From assembly GCA_946185485.1 (NCBI GenBank), contig CAMHJQ010000007.1:1-64000 (forward strand): a stretch of 64,000 nucleotides of DNA, given 5' to 3'. The translations under genes and the position numbers were made by a program. This document shows, one piece after another, positions 50,881 through 60,392 of the stretch; position 1 is the first letter of the stretch; every line of letters begins with the position of its first letter. Under the pieces are notes generated by a model. It was not told the DNA's origin. It saw nothing but the letters and a program-made list of their open reading frames with translations, and did not search any database. The DNA is from an uncultured Prevotellaceae bacterium. Lineage in GTDB: Bacteria; Bacteroidota; Bacteroidia; Bacteroidales; Bacteroidaceae.

Positions 50881-53409
50881 ATGAAACGACTATCTTTTCT
50901 ATTCGTCAGCCTGCTGCTGTGCTGTTCTATGGCATGGGGTCAGTCGGGCATGACAGACAATCAGGTGATGGACTTCGTGATAGAGCAGAATGCTCGCGGC
51001 GTGTCACGTCAGCAGATTGTCACACAGCTGATGCAGCGTGGTGTAACCATCGAGCAAATCCGCCGTCTGCAGAAGAAATACCAGAAGCAGATGAAGAACG
51101 GAGCCCTGGGTGCCGACGACATCACGGCTGGTTCAAAGGAAGCCAAGAACCGCCTGCGTGAAGCCAACGGCGAAAAGCGACAGGAGCAGAAGAAGCAGGA
51201 CAAGAAGAATGCCTCGCAGTTCCGCGTGAAGGACACGAAGCAGAAAAACCAGATACAGCGCCACACCTACGACGAGGAGGACGAGGATTTCATGGAGATG
51301 GACGAAGCCATGGACTTCATGATGCCCGACTCGCTGAAATATTTCTACGAAGACAAGAAGGAGCCGAAGCGCAAGATATTCGGTCACGACATCTTCAACA
51401 ACAAGAACCTGACGTTCGAGAGCTCCATGCAGATAGCCACGCCACAGAACTACCGGCTTGGCCCTGGCGACGACGTGAACGTCGACATCTGGGGCGCCTC
51501 AGAGGAGAGTGTCACAGAGACCATCTCGCCCGACGGTACCATCAACATCGAGGGCGTGGGCGTCATCCATTTGGCCGGTCTGAGCGTCAGCCAGGCCAAG
51601 GCCCGCCTCAAGCAGGTGTTAGGTCCCCGCTATCAGGGTTCTAAGATAGACCTGACGTTGGGGCAGACACGCACCATCACCATCAGCGTCATCGGCGAGG
51701 TCATGGTGCCCGGCACCTACACCATGTCGGCCTTTGCCAGCGTCTACAACGCCCTCTACATGGCAGGCGGTCCCAACGAGATTGGTACGCTTCGTAACAT
51801 CAAGGTATACCGCGGCGGCCGACTGCTGAGCAATGTCGACGTGTACGACTTCCTGCTGAACGGCAAGCTAACGGGCGAAGTTCGCCTGCAGGACAACGAT
51901 GTCATCACGGTCAGCCCCTACGAGGCACTGGTCAACATCACGGGTAAGGTGAAGCGCCCGATGTTCTACGAGATGAAGAAGTCAGAAACGGCTGCTACGC
52001 TGCTGCGCTATGCCGGCGGATTCACGGGCGACGCCTACACCAGAGCCATCCGCATCAACCGCAAGTCCGGCAACGGCTACTCGGTGTTCAGTGTCGGAGA
52101 GTTTGACATGAGCTCGTTCAAGGTCATGGATGAGGACTCCGTGAGCGTCGACTCCACGCTGGTGCGCTACCAGAACATGGTGGAGGTCAAGGGTGCCGTC
52201 TTCCGTCCGGGCATGTACCAGCTTGGAGGCAGCATCAGCAGCGTCAAGAGTCTGATTGAGGCTGCCGCCGGACTCACCGAGGGTGCCATTGCCCAGCATG
52301 CCGTCATGCACCGCATGCGTGCCGACCGCTCGCTGGAGGTGCTGAGTGTCGACATCATAGGCATCCTGGAGGGAACCGTGCCCGACGTGCCGCTGCGCAA
52401 CGAGGACGTCATCTACATCGCCAGCCGCGAGGAGAACGAAGCCCTGAAGACCGTCACCATCAATGGTGAGGTACACTATCCGGGCGTCTACCGCTATGCC
52501 GCCAACGAAAGCATCGAGGACCTCATCCTGCAGGCAGGCGGTCCCACCGAGGCCGCGTCGTTAGTGAAGGTCGACGTGGCACGACGCATCACTAACCCCA
52601 ATACCAAGGAGGCCGACGACCAGATAGCCCAGACGTACAGCTTTGCGCTGACGCCCGACTTCAAGATCAACGGCCCGGCAGACTTCACGCTGCAGCCCTT
52701 TGACGAGGTGTACGTGCGCCGCAGTCCCGGCTATACCGAGCAGCAGAACGTCACCATCGAGGGTGAGGTACAGTTTGAGGGCATCTACGCCCTCAGCAAC
52801 AAAGGCCAGCGTCTGAGCGAGGTCATCAAGTTGGCTGGCGGACTGACCAAGCGCGCCTATCCCGAGGGGGCCAAGTTGCTGCGCCTGATGACACAGGACG
52901 AGCGCGAACAGATGGAGACCATGCTGCGCACGGCCCAGCGCAACAGCGGCAACGACTCCATCGACGTGAAGAAACTGATGACCAGCCTCACCTACCCCGT
53001 GGGTATCGAGCTCGACAAGGCACTGGCCAACCCTGGCAGCGACGACGACCCGCAGCTGCGTGAGGGCGACCGCATCGTGGTGCCGCGCTACGACGGCACG
53101 GTGAAAATCAATGGTGAGGTGCTCTACCCCAACACCGTCTACTTCAAGGAGGGCAAGAGTGCCGACTACTATATCGACCTGGCTGGTGGGACGACGTCGA
53201 CAGCCAAGAAGAGCCAGACCATCATCATCTACATGAACGGCATGGTAGCCAAGGCCGACCGCAAGCACAAGCCGCGCCCGGGCTGCCAGATTGTGGTGCC
53301 CACGAAGCGCCAGAGACGTGGTCTCGGACTGGCTGAATGGATGAGCATCGGAACCAGTGCCGCTTCGCTTGGTACCATGTTCGCAACCATTGCCAACATA
53401 CTTAAATAA
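50881..53409 (+). CDS. wza: Polysaccharide export outer-membrane protein (Wza-like, multi-SLBB)
   Basis: 842 residues from ATG 50881, signal peptide ending MAWGQ. A helical charged N-terminal region (residues about 35-130) precedes the polysaccharide export domain (YRLGPGDDVNVDIWGASEES) near residue 195. Six SLBB domains follow, each with a GEV..PG.Y pattern (VIGEVMVPGTYTMSA, NGEVHYPGVYRY, EGEVQFEGIYAL, NGEVLYPNTVYF and two more). A C-terminal hydrophobic helix (IGTSAASLGTMFATIANIL) ends the chain. It is larger than E. coli Wza, as usual in this phylum. It forms the outer-membrane channel for the capsule or exopolysaccharide. Confidence 0.9.
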   Translation: MKRLSFLFVSLLLCCSMAWGQSGMTDNQVMDFVIEQNARGVSRQQIVTQLMQRGVTIEQIRRLQKKYQKQMKNGALGADDITAGSKEAKNRLREANGEKRQEQKKQDKKNASQFRVKDTKQKNQIQRHTYDEEDEDFMEMDEAMDFMMPDSLKYFYEDKKEPKRKIFGHDIFNNKNLTFESSMQIATPQNYRLGPGDDVNVDIWGASEESVTETISPDGTINIEGVGVIHLAGLSVSQAKARLKQVLGPRYQGSKIDLTLGQTRTITISVIGEVMVPGTYTMSAFASVYNALYMAGGPNEIGTLRNIKVYRGGRLLSNVDVYDFLLNGKLTGEVRLQDNDVITVSPYEALVNITGKVKRPMFYEMKKSETAATLLRYAGGFTGDAYTRAIRINRKSGNGYSVFSVGEFDMSSFKVMDEDSVSVDSTLVRYQNMVEVKGAVFRPGMYQLGGSISSVKSLIEAAAGLTEGAIAQHAVMHRMRADRSLEVLSVDIIGILEGTVPDVPLRNEDVIYIASREENEALKTVTINGEVHYPGVYRYAANESIEDLILQAGGPTEAASLVKVDVARRITNPNTKEADDQIAQTYSFALTPDFKINGPADFTLQPFDEVYVRRSPGYTEQQNVTIEGEVQFEGIYALSNKGQRLSEVIKLAGGLTKRAYPEGAKLLRLMTQDEREQMETMLRTAQRNSGNDSIDVKKLMTSLTYPVGIELDKALANPGSDDDPQLREGDRIVVPRYDGTVKINGEVLYPNTVYFKEGKSADYYIDLAGGTTSTAKKSQTIIIYMNGMVAKADRKHKPRPGCQIVVPTKRQRRGLGLAEWMSIGTSAASLGTMFATIANILK

Positions 53410-53425
53410 AGGTTAAAAGGTAAAG

Positions 53426-54487
53426 ATGGAAGAGCAGAAGCAAAAAATCATCAATATCAATGCCGTGGAGGTCGTCCGCCTCCTGCTGGCTGACAAGCGC
53501 AAGGTGGCCATCTACTCGTCTGTGGCCGGTGTCATCGGCGTACTGCTGGCCTTCGGCACGCCCAAGGTCTACAAGTCTACCGTCATGCTGGCTCCCGAGG
53601 AGTCGGGCGGCGGTTTCTCAGGCAGCATCTCGTCGCTGGCAGCCATGGTGGGCATGAACATGAAGATAGGTCAGACGGGCGATGCCCTTTATCCGGAAAT
53701 ATACCCCGACCTGATGCAGTCGACGCAGTTCATCGTGGGACTCTTCCCCGTCAAGGTGACAACACAGAAGACCAACGAGAGCTACACCTACCAGGACTAC
53801 ATCCAGAAGCACCAGAAGCTGGCCATCCTGGAGTATCCCAAGTCGTGGATCGGCAACATCGTCGAGAAGCTGAAAGGTGACACCCAGCCTGGCCCCGGCC
53901 ACGTGGTGGATCCTTTCCGCCTGACCAAGAAGGAGGACGATGTGGCCAAAAGCATCAAGAGCAAGATAGACTGCTCGGTGGACAAGAAGACCAACGTCAT
54001 CACCATCGTCGTCGAAGACCAGGACCCGCTGATAGCCGCCACCATGGCCGACTCCGTGCAGCAGCACCTGCAGCTGGCCATCACCGACTACCGCACCAAG
54101 AAGGCCCGCGTGGATCTGGAGTACATGAACCAACTGTTCGACGAGGCCAGTCAGCAGTACCGCAAGGCTCGTCAGAAATACGCCTCTTTCGGCGATGCCA
54201 ACAGCAAGGTGGTGCTGCAGTCCGTGCAGTCGCAGCTGGACGACCTCGAGAACGAGATGCAGCTGAAGTATAACATCTACACGCAGGTCGTGGAACAGCT
54301 CCAGCTGGCCAAGGCCAAGGTCCAGGAGCGCACGCCGGCCTTCACCATCGTACAGAACGCCACTGTGCCCATCAAGCACAGCAGCCGCCCGAAGATTGTC
54401 ACCCTTATCCTCTGGATGATGCTCGGCTTCCTGGTGCGCTTCTGCATGATAGGCTGGAAGAATCGTCAGAAGTTCATAAACATCTAA
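53426..54487 (+). CDS. wzz: Wzz/chain-length determinant protein
   Basis: 353 residues, 16 bp after the Wza-like gene. Wzz family layout: membrane helix near the N-terminus (VAIYSSVAGVIGVLLAFGT), a periplasmic helical region with coiled coil (residues about 200-295, EYMNQLFDEASQQYRKARQK, VVEQLQLAKAKVQ), and a second membrane helix (ILWMMLGFLVRFCMIGW). It lacks a C-terminal tyrosine-kinase domain. It sets polysaccharide chain length in the inner membrane with the polymerase. The next gene carries another Wzz-like domain fused to a polymerase. Confidence 0.85.
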   Translation: MEEQKQKIININAVEVVRLLLADKRKVAIYSSVAGVIGVLLAFGTPKVYKSTVMLAPEESGGGFSGSISSLAAMVGMNMKIGQTGDALYPEIYPDLMQSTQFIVGLFPVKVTTQKTNESYTYQDYIQKHQKLAILEYPKSWIGNIVEKLKGDTQPGPGHVVDPFRLTKKEDDVAKSIKSKIDCSVDKKTNVITIVVEDQDPLIAATMADSVQQHLQLAITDYRTKKARVDLEYMNQLFDEASQQYRKARQKYASFGDANSKVVLQSVQSQLDDLENEMQLKYNIYTQVVEQLQLAKAKVQERTPAFTIVQNATVPIKHSSRPKIVTLILWMMLGFLVRFCMIGWKNRQKFINI

Positions 54488-54490
54488 GTC

Positions 54491-56512
54491 TTGAGACGGC
54501 ATCCGTATATCCTCGCAACACTTGCAGCTACACTACTCGCCATCGTAGTGTGGCTTTTTGTGCCTAAGGAGTACACCGCCGTCACCAAACTCAGCGACGA
54601 ATATAGTGAAACTGATTTGTCTGTCGGTCTTGACAAGATTAAGACACAGCTCAAGATAGCAACAGGTGGGTATAATAGCGGACTAAATGACATTGAGATA
54701 TATTGCAAATTATTAAAAACTGATAACTTTGCACAGGCTATCGCTCACAAAAGAGTACCACAATCCACATTGACCTATGGTGAATACCTTCATCAAGAAG
54801 ATACCATTGCCGCCATCAAGGAACGTATTAACTATAATTGTAGCAGCAAACAGCAAACCCTAACCATCAGTTTTACAGACCGCGATGCTGTAATAGCATC
54901 TCAAATGCTTGATAGCATCACATCTCAACTGCAAAATACTATCACAGCATATAGGCGTTCTGTTGCACAAGCTTCATTACTGGAAATTCAAAAGGAGATT
55001 TACCAAGCCAAGCAACAATATAGCCATACCCAACATGCTTTTGATGTCTTTGTAGACACACACGGAAAGCAGCATTCATACGAAGTCGAACAAGAAAGAA
55101 AAGCCTTGGAAAATGAAGTATTCTTGGCGTACAACCACCTTCAAGAGGTCTCACAACAATATGCGCGTCAAAAAGCACTCACCCAACGATCTTATTGTTC
55201 ATTTGCTGTAGTAAAATCCAATACGCTCCCTCAAGAGAGCAACGACTACCTGATTGGTTATCTTCTTAGTTTTATCATCATTTCACTCCTTGTCACACAT
55301 GGTTTCATACTTTATAAAAGAGGCAGAAAAGAGAATATTTCATTTACAGACTGGGGAGATATCTTCTCACCATGGTCTGTGAGTATTCTAATTTGGTTAG
55401 GTGTTTTAGGATTCTATTACCTCTTAAATACTGATTTGTATCCTATTACAAGGCAATTCTATTATTGTCTAATCATTTGGCTTCCAATATTCTGTATTTG
55501 TTCCTATTTGACCTATTGTCTTCAGCCACAAGAGAATAGTGCATCCATCCAGCAGAAGTATATATATTCCAACCAATATATATTCAATTTCTTCTTTATT
55601 GTTTCACTCATCATCACTCCTCTCTATGTGTACAAAATCTTGCAGATTGTCTTAACATTTAGTTCTGAAGATCTCATGAACAATATACGAACCTTAGCCG
55701 TCCACGGAGAGGGTGTCGGTTTTCTGAGTTACTCCAATGTCATCAACCAGTCGTTGTTTGTTGTAGCAATATGGTCACATCCTAAAGTCCCGATGTGGAA
55801 AGTGATCACTTTAGCGCTGGCATGCATACTCAACTCATTGGCCATCATGGAGAAAGGTACCATTTTCTTTGTATTCATCTGTATTATGTTTGTACTTTTC
55901 GAAAAGAAGAAAATTAAATTAGAATCAATAGCGATGGCCGGCATACTGCTTCTTGCATTCTTTTATTTTTTCAACTTAGCACGTTCCGGAGAAGACAGCG
56001 ACTACCAGAAGAACGAAACATTGCTTGACTTCTTTGCCATGTACGCTCTTTCTCCACCCGTGGCTTTTTGCCAATTGCTTCCTGAGGTGACACAACAATT
56101 CGGCACAAACACCTTTGAGTCAATTTACCTTTTCCTAAGACGCTATGGCGCAGATGTTGTTGTCAAGGAAAAACTGCAGGAGTTTGTCTTTGTCCCTATC
56201 CCCACCAACGTCTATACCATGTTCCAGCCGTTCTTCATTGATTTCGGCTACAAGGGTATCGCCTTCTTTGCAGCCATCTATGGTACGATGTCTGGATATT
56301 TTTACCGGCTATTTAGGAATGCGAATGGCTTTGGCAAGTGCATATATACATACATTGTCAATGTATTGATATTACAGTTCTACCAAGAGAATATTTTCCT
56401 AAGCCTCGTATTTGTTCTGCAATTTACTTTCTTTGTATTTATACTTACCCAGGAAAGAATAACTATATCATTCCATCAACAACCGATCAAGCATGCCCCA
56501 GAACACGAATAG
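54491..56512 (+). CDS. wzy: Wzz-like domain fused to a Wzy-type polysaccharide polymerase
   Basis: 673 residues, starting at a TTG 3 bases after the Wzz stop. Residues 1-275 look like a second Wzz domain: membrane helix (ILATLAATLLAIVVWLFVPK), then periplasmic helical coiled coil (LLEIQKEIYQAKQQYSHTQH, QERKALENEVFLAYNHLQEV), then a second helix (LIGYLLSFIIISLLVTHGFI). From 295 to 660 there are about ten membrane helices with an O-antigen polymerase pattern (AVHGEGVGFLSYSNVINQSL; the TNVYTMFQPFFIDFGYKG loop). The fusion is unusual. The gene is distinctly more AT-rich than those on both sides, a sign of transfer. The start codon is inferred from coupling. Confidence 0.7.
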   Translation: MRRHPYILATLAATLLAIVVWLFVPKEYTAVTKLSDEYSETDLSVGLDKIKTQLKIATGGYNSGLNDIEIYCKLLKTDNFAQAIAHKRVPQSTLTYGEYLHQEDTIAAIKERINYNCSSKQQTLTISFTDRDAVIASQMLDSITSQLQNTITAYRRSVAQASLLEIQKEIYQAKQQYSHTQHAFDVFVDTHGKQHSYEVEQERKALENEVFLAYNHLQEVSQQYARQKALTQRSYCSFAVVKSNTLPQESNDYLIGYLLSFIIISLLVTHGFILYKRGRKENISFTDWGDIFSPWSVSILIWLGVLGFYYLLNTDLYPITRQFYYCLIIWLPIFCICSYLTYCLQPQENSASIQQKYIYSNQYIFNFFFIVSLIITPLYVYKILQIVLTFSSEDLMNNIRTLAVHGEGVGFLSYSNVINQSLFVVAIWSHPKVPMWKVITLALACILNSLAIMEKGTIFFVFICIMFVLFEKKKIKLESIAMAGILLLAFFYFFNLARSGEDSDYQKNETLLDFFAMYALSPPVAFCQLLPEVTQQFGTNTFESIYLFLRRYGADVVVKEKLQEFVFVPIPTNVYTMFQPFFIDFGYKGIAFFAAIYGTMSGYFYRLFRNANGFGKCIYTYIVNVLILQFYQENIFLSLVFVLQFTFFVFILTQERITISFHQQPIKHAPEHE

Positions 56513-57833
56513 CCGTCAACGTTCCAGCCTCCTGCGCAAGAACATCGCCGCCTCCTTTCTTCTGAAGGGGTGGTCGGCAGTCATCGTGCTCCTGATGGTG
56601 CCTGTCACCATCAACTGCTTAGGCGAATACAACAACGGCGTATGGCTGACCATCAGCAGCGTCATGCTATGGATAGACAACCTCGACATCGGCCTGGGCA
56701 ACGGCCTGCGCAACAAGCTGGCGGCCTATCTGGCACACGGCGAGGAGCAGCGCGCTCGTTCGCTGGTCTCCTCCACCTTCGCCATGCTCACCGTCATCAT
56801 CATCCCTGCCATGCTGCTACTGCTGGCGCTGGTCATGGGCTGCGACACCTACGGCTTGTTGAACGTCGACCCTGCAAGGACCGGCAACCTGGACCAGGTG
56901 CTCATGCTGACCGTCACGCTGGTCTGCACCACGTTCGTCTTCAAGCTTATCGGCAACTTCTACATGGGCCTGCAACTGCCCGCCGTCAGCAACCTGCTCA
57001 TCGTGCTGGGACAGACGCTGGCACTCATAGGTACCTATATTGTCTATCGCAGCGGCAGCCACTCGCTCATGCACATTGCACTGGTGAACACCGCCGCGCC
57101 ACTCATGGTCTACCTGCTGGCATTCCCCTACACCTTCTGGCACCGCTACCCGCAGCTGCGCCCCAGTCTGCGGCTCGTCAACCTGCGTGAGGCCCGTGGC
57201 GTCGTCGGCATGGGGCTGCAGTTCTTCGTCATCCAGGTGTCGGGTGTCGTGCTGTTCATGACGGCTAACATCCTCATCTCGCGCTTCTTCACGCCGGCAC
57301 TCGTCACGCCCTACCAGATAGCCTACCGCTATTTCAGCATCATGCTGGTGTTCTTCACCGTCGTCTGCATGCCTTTCTGGAATGCCACCACCGACGCCTA
57401 CGAACGGAACGACATCGAGTGGATACGCAACGCCACACGCAAATTGCGCCTAATGACCGTCGGCATCCTGTGTGCCATGGTGGTCATGGTGGCCGTCTCC
57501 AACATCGTCTATGCCGTCTGGATCAACGGCAGCGCCGCCGACATCGACATCCGCATGAGCATAGCCGTCGCGACCTACATCTTCATCCTCATCTACAGCA
57601 TGCGCTACAGCTACTTCATCAACGGCATCGGCAAGCTGCGCCTGCAACTCATCTTCACCACGGCGGCAGCCATCCTCTTCATACCGTTGGCATACGTCGC
57701 GGTGCACTGGACTGGCGACATCATCTGGTTCTTGGCGGTCATGAGCTTGGTCAATATCCCGGGACTCATCGCCAACCGCATACAGTTCCACAAACTCATC
57801 AATGGCAAAGCAACAGGAATATGGAACAGATAA
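56493..57833 (+). CDS. wzx: Polysaccharide flippase (Wzx-like, MATE/MOP family)
   Basis: 446 residues with about 12 to 14 membrane helices. The start SLLRKNIAASFLLKGWSAVI and VPVTINCLGEYNNGVWLTIS match the oligosaccharide flippase pattern. It overlaps the polymerase gene by 20 bp. It would move lipid-linked repeat units to the outer face of the inner membrane. The composition is GC-rich again, unlike the genes on both sides. Confidence 0.85.
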   Translation: MPQNTNSRQRSSLLRKNIAASFLLKGWSAVIVLLMVPVTINCLGEYNNGVWLTISSVMLWIDNLDIGLGNGLRNKLAAYLAHGEEQRARSLVSSTFAMLTVIIIPAMLLLLALVMGCDTYGLLNVDPARTGNLDQVLMLTVTLVCTTFVFKLIGNFYMGLQLPAVSNLLIVLGQTLALIGTYIVYRSGSHSLMHIALVNTAAPLMVYLLAFPYTFWHRYPQLRPSLRLVNLREARGVVGMGLQFFVIQVSGVVLFMTANILISRFFTPALVTPYQIAYRYFSIMLVFFTVVCMPFWNATTDAYERNDIEWIRNATRKLRLMTVGILCAMVVMVAVSNIVYAVWINGSAADIDIRMSIAVATYIFILIYSMRYSYFINGIGKLRLQLIFTTAAAILFIPLAYVAVHWTGDIIWFLAVMSLVNIPGLIANRIQFHKLINGKATGIWNR

Positions 57834-58672
57834 ATGATAGTCATAGAATTCTTTTCGTACTTGTCTTATATAAATGTACGGTAGAAAAATCAAGGACGTT
57901 TCAAACGTTGCTTGCGGACTTTCCTCATCATCAAGCCCATCTTTTCATTTACGACAACTCTCCTTATCACCAAGAAACAAATATTCCAGTCGCCGAGTAT
58001 GTCCACGACACAGCAAATGGCGGAATCGGGAAAGCTTACAATACTGCCTGCCAATATGCGCAAACACATCAATACCACTGGCTGATGCTGTTAGACCAAG
58101 ACACGGCATTTCCCCCAAATGCCATCGCTCAGTATTATAAAGCCATTGCCGACAATCCCAACATACAAATGATAGCACCTCGGCACCAGATAAAAACCGG
58201 AGAATTCATGTCGCCCACTCATTACCGCATGAAGACATCCCACCTGCAAAGCGACACGCTCTATGGAATAGTTAAATTCAAACAAGCAGCCCCCATCAAT
58301 AGTGGCATACTTGTTTCAATAGCTTCATTCTTAAAAGTTGGTGGATATGACGAACCTGTCTGGTTAGATTTCTCTGACATTCGTTTTATTGAGAAATACA
58401 AGCGTCATTACCATTCTTTTTATGTAATAAAAGACCTGGTATGTGTTCAGAATTTTTCATCAGAGGAAACTGACCTCGAATGCATCTTCAGACGCTATCT
58501 TATCTATTTGGAATGTGCTGCCAACTATCCCAAAGAAACCGTCTTAGACACTATCGCCATGACATTGACGACACTTCGTATAACGCTTTCACGCACACTC
58601 AAAGAAAAAAAAATCAGATACCTTCACGCATATTGGAATATATATATTAGGAAGTCCAGACATGAATCATAA
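57821..58672 (+). CDS. GT2 glycosyltransferase (rhamnosyltransferase-like)
   Basis: 283 residues from ATG 57821, overlapping the flippase gene by 13 bp; the open frame further upstream is read inside the flippase in another frame. The A-type fold shows FVLVLYKCTVEKSRTF, LFIYDNSPY, GGIGKAYNTACQYA and the DxD-like LLDQDTAFPP. This pattern is common in rhamnosyltransferases (WbbL/RfbN type). It probably adds one sugar to the repeat unit on the cytoplasmic side. AT-rich compared with Wzx. Confidence 0.8.
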   Translation: MEQINDSHRILFVLVLYKCTVEKSRTFQTLLADFPHHQAHLFIYDNSPYHQETNIPVAEYVHDTANGGIGKAYNTACQYAQTHQYHWLMLLDQDTAFPPNAIAQYYKAIADNPNIQMIAPRHQIKTGEFMSPTHYRMKTSHLQSDTLYGIVKFKQAAPINSGILVSIASFLKVGGYDEPVWLDFSDIRFIEKYKRHYHSFYVIKDLVCVQNFSSEETDLECIFRRYLIYLECAANYPKETVLDTIAMTLTTLRITLSRTLKEKKIRYLHAYWNIYIRKSRHES

Positions 58673-59561
58673 TATCATTGTACTTATGTCGACCTATAAT
58701 GGCGAAAGATTTCTCCAGCAGCAAGTCGATTCCATCATCAGACAAGAAGGGGTAAACGTCCACTTGCTTGTAAGAGATGACGGCTCCACCGACCAGACAC
58801 TCTCCATGCTCGAGCAATACAAGGCAAAAGGAGCACTTGACTATTACCAGGGGGGAAATATGGGGTCGGCACGTAGTTTCATGCAATTGCTGAAAGATGC
58901 TCCAGCGGCTGAGTACTATGCTTTCTCCGACCAGGACGACTATTGGCTACAGGACAAGCTGTGGACGGCCGTCCAGCACATTGGCAACTCGGAAAGTCCG
59001 GCATTGTATTTCTGTCAGACGCAGTTGGCAGACAAGGACCTGAACCATCTTCCGACCCCAAGGCTCAATCCTATGGGTACTTTTGGTGAATCATTGGTTT
59101 ACCAGTTTATCGGAGGATGCACAATGGTGATGAACAAAGCCCTAAGAGACATTGTCATCACCTACGAGCCCAAGTTCCTGCAAATGCACGATGTATGGAT
59201 TTATTGTATTGCAAAAGCTATCCATGCAAACGTCCATTACGACCCCACGCCTTACATGTTATACAGACAGCATGACAGGAATGTGGTAGGACAAGGATAT
59301 GGCCGGTTGAAAGAGTGGAAAAGACGCTTCCGTAGAGTAGTGCAGGAAGGAAGACAGGAGCGCTATCACATCGCTGTCGAACTGCAGCAAGGTTTCAAGG
59401 CATTGATGAGCCATGAGAATGCTGAATTGCTAAACAGTTATATCCTCGCAAAACGCAGCATCGTCAGGCGAATAGCTCTCATATTCGACAAGCGTCTTAG
59501 GTGTTCGGACGCTGGCACATATCATAGATTTATCTTATCTTTATTACTAAACACATATTAG
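58662..59561 (+). CDS. GT2 family glycosyltransferase
   Basis: 299 residues, overlapping the previous gene by 11 bp. GT-A signature: IIVLMSTYNGERFLQQQVDS, LLVRDDGSTDQTLSML, then YAFSDQDDYW with the DxD and FIGGCTMVMNKAL with the acceptor region. The C-terminus has a hydrophilic helical tail rather than membrane helices. It is in the WcaA/WbbL-like group. Sugar specificity cannot be read from the sequence. Confidence 0.85.
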   Translation: MNHNIIVLMSTYNGERFLQQQVDSIIRQEGVNVHLLVRDDGSTDQTLSMLEQYKAKGALDYYQGGNMGSARSFMQLLKDAPAAEYYAFSDQDDYWLQDKLWTAVQHIGNSESPALYFCQTQLADKDLNHLPTPRLNPMGTFGESLVYQFIGGCTMVMNKALRDIVITYEPKFLQMHDVWIYCIAKAIHANVHYDPTPYMLYRQHDRNVVGQGYGRLKEWKRRFRRVVQEGRQERYHIAVELQQGFKALMSHENAELLNSYILAKRSIVRRIALIFDKRLRCSDAGTYHRFILSLLLNTY

Positions 59562-59565
59562 GGAG

Positions 59566-60348
59566 ATGGAAGATATTAAAGTTTCATTGATTACAATCTC
59601 ATACAACAGCAGGAAGAGCATAGAGGCAACCATCAAGAGCGTCCTTGCTCAGGACTATCCGCATATTGAATACATCATTGTCGATGGCGGATCCACAGAT
59701 GGCACCATGGACATTGTCAACCACTATAAAGACCGTATCGCCAAGATTATTTCTGAGCCTGACCGTGGCATCAGCGACGCATTCAACAAAGGAATAGCCT
59801 TGGCTACTGGCCATCTCATCGGTATAGTCAACTCCGACGATCTGGTCATCCCTGGCGCCATATCCAATGTGGTTTCTGAATATGAAGAAGGCATTGACAT
59901 CTATCGGGGTAATTTGATTATAGAGAACCATAAGACTAATTCAAAATACAGAGAGATTCCATCCATGCAGTTCTCCATAACCCCCGTTTTTGTATCTGTT
60001 TCCCATGGTGCCACTTTTGTTACCAAGGATGCCTATCTGAAATACGGGACTTACGACGTTAAGATGCGGTATGCCATGGATTTGGACTTTCTCATACGCA
60101 GTTACAAGCAGGGAGCCAGGATGAAATACATCAATCACGACATAGAAATATTCAACACCGGAGGTGTCACCAACACCCCACTTGAAAAGAAGAAACAGGA
60201 ATACATCTATCTGGCAAGGAAAAACGGGGCAAGCATGCTACGTGCCTATTGCTTTTACTATTCGATGAAAGTCGTCAACTGGGGTAAAAAAGCGCTCGAC
60301 CTGATAGATCCTGACCTCAAGAAAAAAATAAGAATGAGAAGACAATAA
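59566..60348 (+). CDS. GT2 family glycosyltransferase (WcaA-like)
   Basis: 260 residues, 4 bp after the previous gene. Strong GT2 motifs: VSLITISYNSRKSIEATIKS, YIIVDGGSTDGTMDIV, EPDRGISDAFNKGIALATGH, IVNSDDLVIPG and the acceptor loop MDLDFLIRSYKQG. The GSTDGT and PDRGISDAFNKG motifs mark the WcaA branch of colanic-acid-type transferases. Third sugar-adding enzyme of the locus. It is followed by a short AT-rich gap that holds a 16-bp palindrome. Confidence 0.85.
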   Translation: MEDIKVSLITISYNSRKSIEATIKSVLAQDYPHIEYIIVDGGSTDGTMDIVNHYKDRIAKIISEPDRGISDAFNKGIALATGHLIGIVNSDDLVIPGAISNVVSEYEEGIDIYRGNLIIENHKTNSKYREIPSMQFSITPVFVSVSHGATFVTKDAYLKYGTYDVKMRYAMDLDFLIRSYKQGARMKYINHDIEIFNTGGVTNTPLEKKKQEYIYLARKNGASMLRAYCFYYSMKVVNWGKKALDLIDPDLKKKIRMRRQ

Positions 60349-60361
60349 AACGCCCATTCTA

Positions 60362-60377
60362 ACATTATATATAATGT
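60362..60377. promoter_or_regulatory. 16-bp AT palindrome
   Basis: ACATTATATATAATGT, a perfect palindrome in the 44-bp gap between the WcaA-like and ATP-grasp genes; a possible operator or the edge of a transferred segment, since the composition changes here. Confidence 0.4.
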
Positions 60378-60392
60378 AAAACAGCACAAATT

